A DNA stretch of 64,000 nt from Saccharothrix sp. S26 (lineage in GTDB: Bacteria > Actinomycetota > Actinomycetes > Mycobacteriales > Pseudonocardiaceae). The notes beneath the pieces are model-generated. The model was not told the DNA's origin. It worked only from the letters and a program-made list of their open reading frames with translations, and did no database searches. Of the stretch, positions 7,780 through 17,224 are shown in pieces (position 1 is the first letter of the stretch; every line of letters begins with the position of its first letter). The position numbers and the translations under genes were made by a program. Location of the stretch: assembly GCF_021390395.1 (NCBI RefSeq), contig NZ_JAJUWT010000012.1, positions 62,001-126,000 of the forward strand, given 5' to 3'.

Positions 7780-10700
7780 ATGTTCCGCCGAATCGCGATC
7801 GTCAACCGAGGAGAAGCCGCGATGCGGCTCATCCACGCGGCCCGGGAATTGGCCGAGGAGACAGGTACCGCGATCGAGACGATCGCGCTGCACACCGACG
7901 TGGACCGCGGTGCCGCTTTCGTGCACGAGGCCGACGTCGCCTACGACCTCGGCCCCGCGGCCAACCGCCCCTACCTCGACCTGAAGGTGCTCAAGAAGGC
8001 GCTGGTGGAGACCGGTGCCGACGCGGTCTGGCCCGGCTGGGGCTTCGTCGCCGAGGACCCGGCGTTCGCCGCGCTGTGCGACGAGATCGGGGTCACGTTC
8101 GTCGGGCCGAGCGCCGAGGCCATGCGCAAGCTCGGGGACAAGATCGGCGCGAAGCTGCTCGCCGAGGAGGTCGGCGTCCCGGTCGCGCCGTGGAGCCGCG
8201 GCCCGGTGGAGTCGCTGGACGCGGCCCTGGCCGCCGCGGCCCGGATCGGCTACCCGCTGATGCTCAAGGCCACCGCGGGCGGCGGCGGGCGCGGCATCCG
8301 CGTGATCACCAACGAGGCCGACCTGGCCGACGCCTACGAGCGCACCAGCCAGGAGGCCGCGCGGGCCTTCGGCAGCGGGGTCGTGTTCCTCGAACGCCTG
8401 GTCACCGGCGCGCGGCACGTCGAGGTGCAGGTCATCGCCGACGGCCAGGGCACGGCGTGGGCGCTGGGCGTGCGCGACTGCTCCGTGCAGCGGCGCAACC
8501 AGAAGATCATCGAGGAGTCGGCCTCGCCGGTGCTCGCCGCCGACCAGGCCGCCGACCTGAAGGCCTCCGCCGAACGGCTGGCCGTCGCGGTCGGTTACCG
8601 GGGCGCGGCCACGGTCGAGTTCCTCTACCACCCCGGGGACAAGGCGTTCGCCTTCCTCGAGGTCAACACCCGGTTGCAGGTCGAGCACCCGATCACGGAG
8701 TCCACCACGGGCTTCGACCTGGTCAAGGCCCAGTTGTGGGTGGCGGCGGGCAACCGGCTGGAGGGTGAGCCGCCGGTCGAGCGCGGCCACGCCGTCGAGG
8801 CGCGGCTCAACGCCGAGGACCCCGACCGGGACTTCGCGCCGTCGCCGGGTCACATCGCCCGGCTCGCGCTGCCGTCGGGTCCGGGCATCCGGGTGGACAC
8901 CGGGGTCCGGGAGGGCGACACCATCCCGGCCGACTTCGACTCGATGATCGCCAAGATCATCGCGCACGGCCGCGACCGGGAGGAGGCCCTGGGCAGGCTG
9001 CGCCGCGCCATGGCCGACACCACGGTGCTCATCGACGGCGGCGCGACCAACAAGAGCTTCGTCCTCGACCTGCTCGACCAGCCCGAGGTCGTCGACGGCA
9101 GCGCGGACACCGGCTGGATCGACCGCGTCCGCGGCGAGGGCGGGCTCGTCGCGCAACGCCACTCCGCGGCCGCCGTCGCCGCGGCGGCCATCCAGGCCTA
9201 CGAGGAAGAAGAGGGCGCGGAGCAGCAGCGGCTGCTGTCCAGCGCGTTCGGCGGCCGCCCGCAGGTGCGGCACGAGTACGGCCGCAGGCTCGACTTCAAG
9301 CTGCGCGGCGTCACCTACCGGGTCCGGGTCACCCGGGTCGGCGCGCAGGGGTTCCGGGTCGGCATCGAGGCGGGCGGCCAGGACCGCACCGCCGACGTCG
9401 AGCTGGAGCGGTTCGACCGGCACACCGGGCAGCTGCGCGTGAACGGGAGGCGTCACCGCCTGCTCATGGGCGCGACCGGGCCCGTGGTGCTGGTCGAGGT
9501 CGACGGCGTCGCGCACCGGGTCAGCCGGGACGAGGGCGGCGTGCTGCGCTCCCCCGCGCCCGCGCTCGTCGTGGACACCCCGGTCGGGGTCGGCGACGAG
9601 GTGGAGGCCGGCGCCCCGGTGCTCGTGCTGGAGAGCATGAAGATGGAGACGGTGCTGCGCGCGCCGTTCGCCGCGCGGGTCAAGGAGTGCGCGGTCACCG
9701 TCAACAGCCAGGTGCCCAGCGGCGCGCCGCTGCTGCGGCTGGAGCCCCTCGGCGACGACGCCGTCGCCGACACCGCGGCCGACCAGCCGGTCGTGCTCGA
9801 CCTCGCCCCGCTGCCGGACGCCTCCCTCGCCGACCGCGTCCAGCGCGGCCTGCAGGAGCTGCGCGGGCAGCTGCTCGGCTTCGACGTCGACCCGCTCGAC
9901 GACGGCCGGGTGCTGCGGGACTACCTGGACGCGCGGCAGGAGGCCGCCGCGGCGGGTCGTCGGCCGCTGGCCGGGGAGGTCGCCGTGCTGACGGCGTTCG
10001 CCGACCTGGCCGAGCTGAGCCGCAACCGCCCCGCGGGCGAGGACTCGGCGGGCGAAGGCCACCTCCACAGCGCCCGCGAGTACTTCCACACCTACCTGCA
10101 GAGCCTGGACGTGGAGCGCTCGGGCCTGCCGGAGCGGTTCCAGCGCAGGCTCGCCAAGGCGCTGGCCCACTACGGCGTCACCAGCTTCGACCGCACGCCG
10201 GAGCTGGAAGCGGCCGTGTTCCGGATCTTCCTCGCCCTCCAGCGGTCCACCGCCGACGCGGGCGTGGTGGCGGCGATCCTGCGGTCCTGGCTGGCCGAGG
10301 CGCCGCCGGACGACGCGCTGCGCGACACCGTGGGGCGCGCCCTGGAGCAGCTGATCTCGGCCACCCAGGTGCGGTTCCCCGCGGTCTCCGACCTGGCCCG
10401 CGGCGTCGTGTTCGCCTGGCTCGGCCAGCCGCTGCTGCGCCGCAACCGGGCCCGCGCCTACGCCGAGGTCCGCAGGCACGTGCGGTACCTGACCGAGCAC
10501 CCCGACGCCGAGGACCGCGACGAGCGGGTCGCCCGGATGGTGCGGACCACCGAGCCGCTCGTGCGGCTGTTCAGCCAGTACCTGGAGCGCAGCCCGCTCG
10601 ACGACGCGCTGATGCTGGAGGTGCTGACCCGGCGGTACTACGGCAACAAGCGCCTGGTCGACATCCGGACCAGCACGCTGGACGACCGCACGTTCGTGGT

Positions 10701-13230
10701 CGCCGAGCGCACGGACTTCACCGTGGTGTCCGCCGCGACCCACTACGACGACCTCGGCGCGGCGCTGCGCAGCCTCGCCGCCCTGGCGTCGGACACGGGT
10801 CCGCTGGAGGCCGACGTCTACGTGGCGTGGCGCGACCAGCCGCAGGACGCCGCCGAGCTGGCGGCCGCGCTGGCCGCCGTGGTGAGCGCGCACCCGCTGC
10901 CCGAGCAGGTCCGCAGGCTCACGCTCACCGTCGCGGGCCGCGGCGTGGTGGGCCACCAGCACGTCACGTTCCGCCCGTCCGAGGCGGGGATGGCCGAGGA
11001 CCGGCTGATCCGCGGCCTGCACCCCTACATCGCCCAGCGGATGCAGCTGGAACGGCTGCGCGAGTTCGACCTGACCCGGTTGCCGTCCTCCGACGAGGAC
11101 GTGTACCTGTTCCACTGCGTGGCCCGCGACAACCGCGCCGACGAGCGGATCGTGGCCTTCAGCCAGATCCGCGACCTGGTGGCCCTGCGCGACCACGACG
11201 GCCGCCTGGCCGCCCTGCCGACCGCGGAGAACACGCTGGCCACGTGCCTGGACTCGATCCGGCGCGCGCAGTCGCTGCGCTCGTCGTCGGTGCGGTTCAA
11301 CACCAACCGGATCGTGGTCTACGTCTGGCCGGCCAGCGACATCACGCGGGACGAGCTGGAGATGCTGGCCAAGCGCATCCTGCCCACCACGGCGGGCGCG
11401 GGTCTGGAGGAGATCGAGTTCATCCTGCGGCAGCGGCGCGAGACGGGCGAGCTGGCGCGGATCGCGCTGCGGATCACCTTCGACACCACCGGGACGCCCG
11501 CGCTCACCATCGGCGAGCCGTCCGACGCGCCGATCCCGCCGCTGGACGGCTACCGGCAGAAGGTGCTGCGGGCGAGCAGCCGCAACACGGTGTACCCGTA
11601 CGAGATCACCGACATGATCGGCGAGTTCACCGAGTACGACCTGGACGAGGACCACGCGCTCACGCCGGTGGACCGCCCCAAGGGCAAGAACACCGCGGCC
11701 CTGGTCGCGGGCGTGGTCCGCACCCCGACCGCGCGGTACCCGGAGGGCGTCACCCGCGTGGTGCTGCTCGGCGACCCCACCAATTCGCTGGGCGCGCTGT
11801 CCGAGCCGGAGTGCCGCCGGGTGATCGCGGCGCTGGACCTCGCCGAGCGGCTCCACGTCCCGGTGGAGTGGTACGCGCTGTCGGCCGGCGCCCGGATCTC
11901 GATGGAGTCCGGCACGGAGAACATGGACTGGGTGGCGGCCGCGCTCAAGCGGATCGTCGAGTTCACCCAGGCGGGCGGCGAGATCAACGTGGTGGTCGCG
12001 GGCATCAACGTGGGCGCCCAGCCGTACTGGAACGCCGAGGCCACGATGCTCATGCACACCAAGGGCGTGCTGGTGATGACGCCCGACTCGGCGATGGTGC
12101 TCACCGGCAAGCAGTCGCTGGACTACTCCGGCGGCGTGTCGGCCGAGGACAACTTCGGCATCGGCGGCTACGACCGGGTCATGGGCCCCAACGGGCAGGC
12201 GCAGTACTGGGCCCCGGACCTGCCGGCGGCCCGTGACCTGCTGATGGCCTACTACGACCACACCTACGTCGTGCCCGGCGAGGACGGGCCGCGCCGGGTG
12301 GAGACGAGCGACCCGCACGACCGCGACATCACCGGCTACCCCCACCACGCGCCGGGCAGCGACTTCACCAGCGTCGGGCAGATCTTCTCGGCGGTGGACA
12401 ACCCGGACCGCAAGAAGCCGTTCGACATCCGGGTCGTCATGCGGGCGCTGTCGGACCAGGACCGGCCGGTGCTGGAGCGCTGGGCGGGCATGGCCGACGC
12501 CGAGACCGCGGTGGTGCAGGACGTCCACCTGGGCGGCATCCCGGTCTGCCTGGTGGGCATCGAGTCCCGGCCGGTGGAACGGCGTGGCTTCCCGCCCACC
12601 GACGGCCCGGACACCTACACGGCGGGCACGTTGTTCCCGAGGTCGTCGAAGAAGGTCGCGCGGGCGATCAACGCGGCCAGCGGCAACCGGCCGCTCGTCG
12701 TGCTGGCGAACCTGTCCGGGTTCGACGGCTCGCCCGAGTCGATGCGCAAGCTCCAGCTGGAGTACGGCGCGGAGATCGGCCGGGCGGTGGTGAACTTCCG
12801 CGGGCCGATCGTGTTCTGCGTGATCTCCCGCTACCACGGCGGCGCGTTCGTGGTGTTCTCCAAGGCGCTGAACCCGAACATGACCGTGCTCGCGGTGGAG
12901 GGCTCGTTCGCCTCGGTGCTCGGTGGCGCGCCCGCGGCCGCGGTCGTGTTCACCCGCGAGGTCGCGGCCCGTGCCGCGGCCGACCCCCGGGTCCGCGACC
13001 TGGAGGCCAGGACCGCGGCCGCGACCGGTGCGGAGCGGGCCGCGCTGACCGCCGAGCTGGACGAGCTGCGTTCCGCGGTCCGCACCGAGAAGCAGAGCGA
13101 GATCGCGCGCGAGTTCGACCGGATCCACAGCATCGGGCGCGCGGTGGAGGTCGGCTCGGTCGACGCGGTGATCCCGGCGGGCGAGCTGCGGCCGCGGATC
13201 ATCCACGCGCTGGAGGCGTGGCAGGCGTAG
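7780..13230 (+). CDS. Single-chain biotin-dependent acyl-CoA carboxylase (BC-BCCP-CT fusion)
   Basis: 1,816 residues. The N-terminal ~450 residues are biotin carboxylase, with the ATP-grasp glycine loop KATAGGGGRG near residue 165 and EVNTRLQVEH near 290. The biotin attachment motif ESMKME lies near residue 618. A long middle region (about 670-1,250) is followed by both lobes of the carboxyltransferase (about 1,300-1,800), including GINVGAQPYWN and the second-lobe segment SRYHGGAFVVFSK. It should carboxylate an acyl-CoA (acetyl, propionyl or longer) to supply malonyl-type units, relevant to the polyketide clusters here. Most actinobacteria use separate subunits; this size and order recall eukaryotic-type enzymes. 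ATG 7780 matches the family start; ATG 7768 is an alternative. A strong hairpin follows. Confidence 0.9.
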   Translation: MFRRIAIVNRGEAAMRLIHAARELAEETGTAIETIALHTDVDRGAAFVHEADVAYDLGPAANRPYLDLKVLKKALVETGADAVWPGWGFVAEDPAFAALCDEIGVTFVGPSAEAMRKLGDKIGAKLLAEEVGVPVAPWSRGPVESLDAALAAAARIGYPLMLKATAGGGGRGIRVITNEADLADAYERTSQEAARAFGSGVVFLERLVTGARHVEVQVIADGQGTAWALGVRDCSVQRRNQKIIEESASPVLAADQAADLKASAERLAVAVGYRGAATVEFLYHPGDKAFAFLEVNTRLQVEHPITESTTGFDLVKAQLWVAAGNRLEGEPPVERGHAVEARLNAEDPDRDFAPSPGHIARLALPSGPGIRVDTGVREGDTIPADFDSMIAKIIAHGRDREEALGRLRRAMADTTVLIDGGATNKSFVLDLLDQPEVVDGSADTGWIDRVRGEGGLVAQRHSAAAVAAAAIQAYEEEEGAEQQRLLSSAFGGRPQVRHEYGRRLDFKLRGVTYRVRVTRVGAQGFRVGIEAGGQDRTADVELERFDRHTGQLRVNGRRHRLLMGATGPVVLVEVDGVAHRVSRDEGGVLRSPAPALVVDTPVGVGDEVEAGAPVLVLESMKMETVLRAPFAARVKECAVTVNSQVPSGAPLLRLEPLGDDAVADTAADQPVVLDLAPLPDASLADRVQRGLQELRGQLLGFDVDPLDDGRVLRDYLDARQEAAAAGRRPLAGEVAVLTAFADLAELSRNRPAGEDSAGEGHLHSAREYFHTYLQSLDVERSGLPERFQRRLAKALAHYGVTSFDRTPELEAAVFRIFLALQRSTADAGVVAAILRSWLAEAPPDDALRDTVGRALEQLISATQVRFPAVSDLARGVVFAWLGQPLLRRNRARAYAEVRRHVRYLTEHPDAEDRDERVARMVRTTEPLVRLFSQYLERSPLDDALMLEVLTRRYYGNKRLVDIRTSTLDDRTFVVAERTDFTVVSAATHYDDLGAALRSLAALASDTGPLEADVYVAWRDQPQDAAELAAALAAVVSAHPLPEQVRRLTLTVAGRGVVGHQHVTFRPSEAGMAEDRLIRGLHPYIAQRMQLERLREFDLTRLPSSDEDVYLFHCVARDNRADERIVAFSQIRDLVALRDHDGRLAALPTAENTLATCLDSIRRAQSLRSSSVRFNTNRIVVYVWPASDITRDELEMLAKRILPTTAGAGLEEIEFILRQRRETGELARIALRITFDTTGTPALTIGEPSDAPIPPLDGYRQKVLRASSRNTVYPYEITDMIGEFTEYDLDEDHALTPVDRPKGKNTAALVAGVVRTPTARYPEGVTRVVLLGDPTNSLGALSEPECRRVIAALDLAERLHVPVEWYALSAGARISMESGTENMDWVAAALKRIVEFTQAGGEINVVVAGINVGAQPYWNAEATMLMHTKGVLVMTPDSAMVLTGKQSLDYSGGVSAEDNFGIGGYDRVMGPNGQAQYWAPDLPAARDLLMAYYDHTYVVPGEDGPRRVETSDPHDRDITGYPHHAPGSDFTSVGQIFSAVDNPDRKKPFDIRVVMRALSDQDRPVLERWAGMADAETAVVQDVHLGGIPVCLVGIESRPVERRGFPPTDGPDTYTAGTLFPRSSKKVARAINAASGNRPLVVLANLSGFDGSPESMRKLQLEYGAEIGRAVVNFRGPIVFCVISRYHGGAFVVFSKALNPNMTVLAVEGSFASVLGGAPAAAVVFTREVAARAAADPRVRDLEARTAAATGAERAALTAELDELRSAVRTEKQSEIAREFDRIHSIGRAVEVGSVDAVIPAGELRPRIIHALEAWQA

Positions 13231-13242
13231 TGGTTTCGAGCT

Positions 13243-13280
13243 GACGAGGGGCGGACACCGCGCGGTGTCCGCCCCTCGTC
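13243..13280 (+). terminator. 18-bp perfect hairpin after the carboxylase gene
   Basis: Arms 13243-13260 and 13263-13280 are perfect complements around a CG centre, 13 bp after the carboxylase stop. There is no T-tract, as is usual in actinobacteria. It should isolate the carboxylase from trpB downstream. Confidence 0.8.
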
Positions 13281-13305
13281 GCGTCTTGCCATCGTCGGGT
13301 GAGAG

Positions 13306-13321
13306 TTCTAGAGTTCTAGAA
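13306..13321. promoter_or_regulatory. Palindrome TTCTAGA-GT-TCTAGAA, possible GntR operator
   Basis: A perfect 7-bp inverted repeat with a 2-bp centre, AT-rich against its surroundings, 25-28 bp before the trpB start. HutC-subfamily GntR repressors often bind sites with a TCTAGA-like core, and a HutC-type gene ends this same operon (15314). Autoregulated control of trpBA is inferred from position and motif only. Confidence 0.5.
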
Positions 13322-13348
13322 GTGTCCGTTGATGGAGTTACCGGCGTG

Positions 13349-14500
13349 ATGCGCGCACCCGACGCGGCCGGTCGGTTCGGGAGGTTCGGCGGGCGTTACC
13401 TGCCGGAGGCACTGGTGCCCGCCGCACAGGCGGTGGAGGCGACGTTCCGCGAGGCGTGGGCCGACCCGGCGTTCACCGCGGAGTACCGGCGGCTGCTGGC
13501 GACGTACGTGGGCCGGCCGACGCCGGTGACCGAGTGCGAGCGGTTGTCTCAGGTGCTGGGCGTGCGGGTGCTGCTGAAGCGGGAGGACCTCGCGCACACC
13601 GGGTCACACAAGATCAACAACGTGCTGGGGCAGGCGTTGCTGGCCCGGCGCATGGGCAAGCGGAAGCTGATCGCCGAGACCGGAGCGGGCCAGCACGGCG
13701 TGGCCACGGCCACCGCCGCCGCGCTGCTCGGGCTGGCGTGCACGGTCTACATGGGGCACACCGACGTGCGGCGGCAGGCGGTGAACGTCTTCCGGATGGA
13801 GCTGCTCGGCGCGGAAGTCGTGCCCGTGACCTCGGCGAACGGCGTCGGCACGCTGAAGGAGGCGACCAACGGCGCGCTGCGCGCGTGGGTGAACGAGACG
13901 GAGCACGCCCACTACTGCGTCGGCTCGACGATGGGTCCGCACCCGTACCCGTGGATGGTCCGGGAGTTCCAGCGGGTCATCGGCGACGAAGCCCGTGCCC
14001 AGTGCGCGGAACCGCCGGACGTGGTGGTCGCCTGCGTGGGTGGCGGGTCCAACGCGGCGGGCACGTTCGCCGGGTTCGTGGACACACCGGCCCGGCTGGT
14101 CGGGGTGGAGGCCGCCGGCGGCAGCGCGGTCGAGAAGGGCAAGCTCGGCGTGCTGCATGGGTTCATGTCGCACTTCCTCCAGGACGACGACAGCCAGGTG
14201 CTCGAAGCGCACTCGATCTCGGCCGGGCTGGACTACCCGGGCGTGGGGCCCGAGCACGCGCACCTGGCCGAGACCGGCCGAGTGCGGTACACGAGCGTGA
14301 CCGACGAGCAGGCGCTGCGGGCGTTGAAGCTGGTCACCCGGACCGAGGGGATCCTGCCCGCGCTGGAGTCGGCGCACGCGCTGGCGTGGGTGGTCGACGC
14401 CGCCGCGACCGGTGAGCTGGCGGCCGGGTCGACGGTGCTGGTCACGCTGTCGGGGCGGGGCGACAAGGACATCCAGCAGATCAGGGAGCACCTGCGATGA
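13349..14500 (+). CDS. trpB: Tryptophan synthase beta chain
   Basis: 383 residues. The PLP-binding lysine sits in HTGSHKINN (about residue 83), the catalytic glutamate in AETGAGQHGVA (about residue 106), and the phosphate loop is GGGSNAAG (about residue 232). The opening GRFGRFGGRYLPE is that of canonical TrpB1, which condenses indole with serine. ATG 13349 follows ATGGAG at 11 bp; GTG 13346 is equally possible, and the frame is open upstream to 13265. The stop overlaps trpA in an ATGA. No trpC, trpD or trpE is nearby, so this is a detached trpBA pair rather than a full trp operon. Confidence 0.93.
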   Translation: MRAPDAAGRFGRFGGRYLPEALVPAAQAVEATFREAWADPAFTAEYRRLLATYVGRPTPVTECERLSQVLGVRVLLKREDLAHTGSHKINNVLGQALLARRMGKRKLIAETGAGQHGVATATAAALLGLACTVYMGHTDVRRQAVNVFRMELLGAEVVPVTSANGVGTLKEATNGALRAWVNETEHAHYCVGSTMGPHPYPWMVREFQRVIGDEARAQCAEPPDVVVACVGGGSNAAGTFAGFVDTPARLVGVEAAGGSAVEKGKLGVLHGFMSHFLQDDDSQVLEAHSISAGLDYPGVGPEHAHLAETGRVRYTSVTDEQALRALKLVTRTEGILPALESAHALAWVVDAAATGELAAGSTVLVTLSGRGDKDIQQIREHLR

Positions 14501-15294
14501 GCACGGCGTTGGACTTGCGGGCAGACGGGCCGCCGCTGGTGATCCCGTACGTGATGGCGGGCGTCGTACCCGACTGGCTGGACCTCGTGCGGGGTGCGGC
14601 GGAGGCCGGCGCGGACGCGGTCGAGATCGGCCTGCCGTTCTCCGACCCGATGCTGGACGGACCCACCGTGCAGCGGGCCGCCGCCCTGTCCGCCGCCCGC
14701 GGCGGCAGGCCCAGGCCCTTGCTGGACGAGCTGGCCGGGCTCGACGTGGGCGTGCCGCTGGTCGTGATGACCTACGCGAACGTGGCGATGACGTTGACGC
14801 CCGACCGCGGGGTCGCCGGTTTCGTCGAGCACCTGGCGTCGGTGGGCGTGCGGGGTGTGATCGTGCCGGACCTGCCGCTGGAGGAGTCGGCGGAGTACCG
14901 GGCGCGCGCGGCCGAGGCCGGGGTCGCCGCGGTGCTGCTGGCCGCGCCCTCGTGCGGTGACGACCGGTGCCGCGAGATCGCGCGGGCGTCCGCCGGGTTC
15001 GTGTACTGCATGAGCTCGATGCGGGTCACCGGTGAACGCGCCGACCTCGCCGCCACGGCCGGCCAGACGGCCCGACGGGTGAAGGCGGTGACCGACCTGC
15101 CCGTGGTGACCGGTTTCGGCATCTCCGCGGTGGAACACGCGGTTCAAGCGTGCGAGGACGCCGACGGTGTCGTGATCGGCTCGGTGCTGATGCGGATGCT
15201 GGTCGACGGCGCGCCCGTGGCCGAGGTCGTGGAGGAGGTGGCCGCGTACCGCCGGGCGCTATCCTCCGTGCACCACTCCCCCGCGGGGGGCTGA
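14497..15294 (+). CDS. trpA: Tryptophan synthase alpha chain
   Basis: 265 residues, TIM-barrel enzyme that releases indole from indole-3-glycerol phosphate and channels it to TrpB. The catalytic glutamate lies in VEIGLPFSDP and the catalytic aspartate in MLDGPTVQ. The loop motif RVTGER and phosphate-binding GFGIS and IGSVL are also present, so the enzyme looks intact. ATG start overlaps the trpB stop by 4 bp, ensuring coupled translation. It is slightly diverged from housekeeping TrpA in loop 6 (SSMRVTG rather than SRxGVTG). A regulator gene follows 19 bp later on the same strand. Confidence 0.92.
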   Translation: MSTALDLRADGPPLVIPYVMAGVVPDWLDLVRGAAEAGADAVEIGLPFSDPMLDGPTVQRAAALSAARGGRPRPLLDELAGLDVGVPLVVMTYANVAMTLTPDRGVAGFVEHLASVGVRGVIVPDLPLEESAEYRARAAEAGVAAVLLAAPSCGDDRCREIARASAGFVYCMSSMRVTGERADLAATAGQTARRVKAVTDLPVVTGFGISAVEHAVQACEDADGVVIGSVLMRMLVDGAPVAEVVEEVAAYRRALSSVHHSPAGG

Positions 15295-15313
15295 GAGTCG
15301 GGGGTGCCCACCG

Positions 15314-16090
15314 GTGGACGACGGGCGGCGCACGGGCCGCGAGTACGGGGCGCGCGTGCCCAAGTACCTCGCGATCTACCGGGAGCTGGCCGACCGGATC
15401 GCCGACGGCCGCTACCCGGCCGACGCGCCGCTGCCCGCGCAACGGGAGCTGGTCGACGAGTTCGACGTCTCGTTGATGACGGTCCGCCAGGCGATCCAGG
15501 CGCTGGAGGCCGACGGGTTGCTGGAGACCCGGCACGGGGTGGGCACGTTCGTGCGGCGGCCCTCGTTCGCCTACGACCTCACCGGGTTGCGGAGCCTGTC
15601 GCAGGACCTGGTCGAGCAGGGCATCGAGCTGGAGACCGAGGTGTTGGACGCGCGGCTCGTCGTGCCGCCGGGTGACGTGGCCGCCCGGTTGGGCCTCGCC
15701 CAGGGTGGCCGGGTGCTGGCGGTCGAGAGGCTGCGCAGCACCCGGCCGTCCTCGGTGCCGCTGTTGTTGCAGACGTCGTACCTGCCGGAGGCGATCGGGG
15801 CGCGGATCGGCGTGGACGACCTGCGCGACCGGTCCCTGTACCGGTTGTTGGCCGACTCGGGGCGGCCGGTGCGCGAGGCGAGCGAGACGATCCAGGCGGT
15901 GGCGCTGACCGCCGAGCAGGCCCGGGTACTGCGGCGGGAGCCGGGTTCGCCCGCTCTGCTCAGCTCCCGGCTCAGCCGGGGCGAGCACGGCACGCCGCTG
16001 GTGGACGACCGCGCCGTGCTCGTCGGCGACACGGTGATCACCGCGGAGCGCGCGGCGACCGGCACCAACCTCGCCTACGAACACCGCTGA
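15314..16090 (+). CDS. GntR-family transcriptional regulator, HutC subfamily
   Basis: 258 residues. The N-terminal winged helix (about 15-82) shows LPAQRELVDEFDVSLMTVRQAIQALEADG split over the usual helices, with the wing GVGTFV. A UTRA effector-binding domain fills about 100-245. Such regulators are usually repressors released by a small ligand. GTG 15314 has GGGGG about 10 bp upstream; GTG 15356 is a possible shorter start. It is 19 bp downstream of trpA and probably in the same transcript, and a TTCTAGA palindrome lies before trpB, so control of the operon and of itself is plausible. The effector is unknown. Confidence 0.85.
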   Translation: MDDGRRTGREYGARVPKYLAIYRELADRIADGRYPADAPLPAQRELVDEFDVSLMTVRQAIQALEADGLLETRHGVGTFVRRPSFAYDLTGLRSLSQDLVEQGIELETEVLDARLVVPPGDVAARLGLAQGGRVLAVERLRSTRPSSVPLLLQTSYLPEAIGARIGVDDLRDRSLYRLLADSGRPVREASETIQAVALTAEQARVLRREPGSPALLSSRLSRGEHGTPLVDDRAVLVGDTVITAERAATGTNLAYEHR

Positions 16091-16123
16091 CGACGCCCGG
16101 ACCCCGGCCGCGCCGCCACCACC

Positions 16124-17047
16124 TCAGCGCCCCAGGCTCGTCCCGTGCTCCAGGTGCGCGAGCTTCGCCGGGTTGCGCACGGCGTACAGGCCGGTGACCT
16201 TGCCGTCGTCCACCCGCATCGCCACGACGGTGTCGACCTCGCCGTCGAACCGCAGGAGCAAGGCCGGGTGCCCGTTGACCTGCGCCGGCTGCAACGACCC
16301 CCGGGCCATCCGGCCCAACCCGGCGGCCAGCAGGCGGGCCACCTTGTCCGCGCCCACGACGGGCCGCGGCACGGCCCGCACGACCCCGCCGCCGTCGCCG
16401 AGGAAGACGACGTCCGGCGCGAGGACGTCGAGCAGCCCTTGCAGGTCGCCGGTCTCGACCGCGCGCTGGAACGCCGACAGCGCGTCACGGGTGGCGTCCG
16501 GGGAGACGGTGCCGCGCGGTCGGCGTTCGGCGACGTGCGCGCGGGCCCGGTGGGCGATCTGGCGGACGGCGGCCGGGCTCTTGTCCACGGCCTCGGCGAT
16601 CTCGTCGTAGCCCAGGTCGAACACCTCGCGCAGCACGAACACCGCCCGCTCGGTCGGCGCGAGCGTCTCCAGCACCAGCAGCATCGCCATCGACACGCTG
16701 TCGGCCAGCTCCACGTCCTCGGCCACGTCCGGCGAGGTCAGCAACGGCTCGGGCAGCCACGGGCCGACGTAGGACTCCTTGCGCCGACCCAACGTCCGCA
16801 ACCGCGTCAACGCCTGCCGGGTGGTGATCCGCACCAGGTACGCCCGCCGGTCCCGCACGGTGTCGAGGTCGACCGACACCCACCGCATCCACGTCTCCTG
16901 GAGCACGTCCTCGGCGTCGGCGGCCGAGCCGAGCATCTCGTACGCGACGGTGAACAGCAGGTTCCGGTGCGCGACGAACGTCTCGGTGGCGGAGTCCGAG
17001 CGGTCGTCCCCCGTGGTGCGCGTGGGCGCGGTCCGCGTGCCGGTCAT
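16124..17047 (-). CDS. ECF41-type RNA polymerase sigma factor
   Basis: 307 residues. Sigma region 2 (about 25-95) includes SAADAEDVLQETWMRW; region 4 (about 135-185) has GYDEIAEAVDKS. A SnoaL-like C-terminal extension (about 195-305) carries LGDGGG and, near the end, NPAKL, matching the DGGGK and NPxKL motifs of ECF41 sigma factors. In that group the extension controls activity and no membrane anti-sigma factor is needed. The gene diverges from a carboxymuconolactone decarboxylase, the classic ECF41 partner and probable target. Start ATG 17047 follows GAGGGGACGACC. No classical anti-sigma gene is present nearby, consistent with the family. Confidence 0.9.
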   Translation of the reverse strand: MTGTRTAPTRTTGDDRSDSATETFVAHRNLLFTVAYEMLGSAADAEDVLQETWMRWVSVDLDTVRDRRAYLVRITTRQALTRLRTLGRRKESYVGPWLPEPLLTSPDVAEDVELADSVSMAMLLVLETLAPTERAVFVLREVFDLGYDEIAEAVDKSPAAVRQIAHRARAHVAERRPRGTVSPDATRDALSAFQRAVETGDLQGLLDVLAPDVVFLGDGGGVVRAVPRPVVGADKVARLLAAGLGRMARGSLQPAQVNGHPALLLRFDGEVDTVVAMRVDDGKVTGLYAVRNPAKLAHLEHGTSLGR

Positions 17048-17224
17048 GGTCGTCCCCTCGTCAGGTCTGGCGCGTCACCACCAGACACCGGTCACCGCCG
17101 ATCTGTGACAGCGGGACGCGGCCGTCGCGGGGTGGCGCTCGTCACGCCGCCGAGTCGTCACGGGGAGCCCGTCGCCGGCATCTGGTGGTCGCCCCAACAA
17201 GCGCCGACGAGTGAGGACGACACC

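Noticed and set aside
7027-13206. 2,059-codon open frame on the minus strand opposite the carboxylase
   Set aside because: It is the antisense shadow of the carboxylase gene, created by high third-position GC; its translation is rich in Arg/Ala/His with no domain.
14497-15294. Idea that TrpA is inactive or a repurposed indole lyase
   Set aside because: Catalytic Glu and Asp, the RVTG loop and phosphate-binding glycines are all present, so it looks like a normal alpha chain.
17103-17173. ECF41-type promoter (TGTCACA with CGTC downstream) before the decarboxylase
   Set aside because: TGTGACA at 17103 and several CGTC words exist, but none at the expected spacing.
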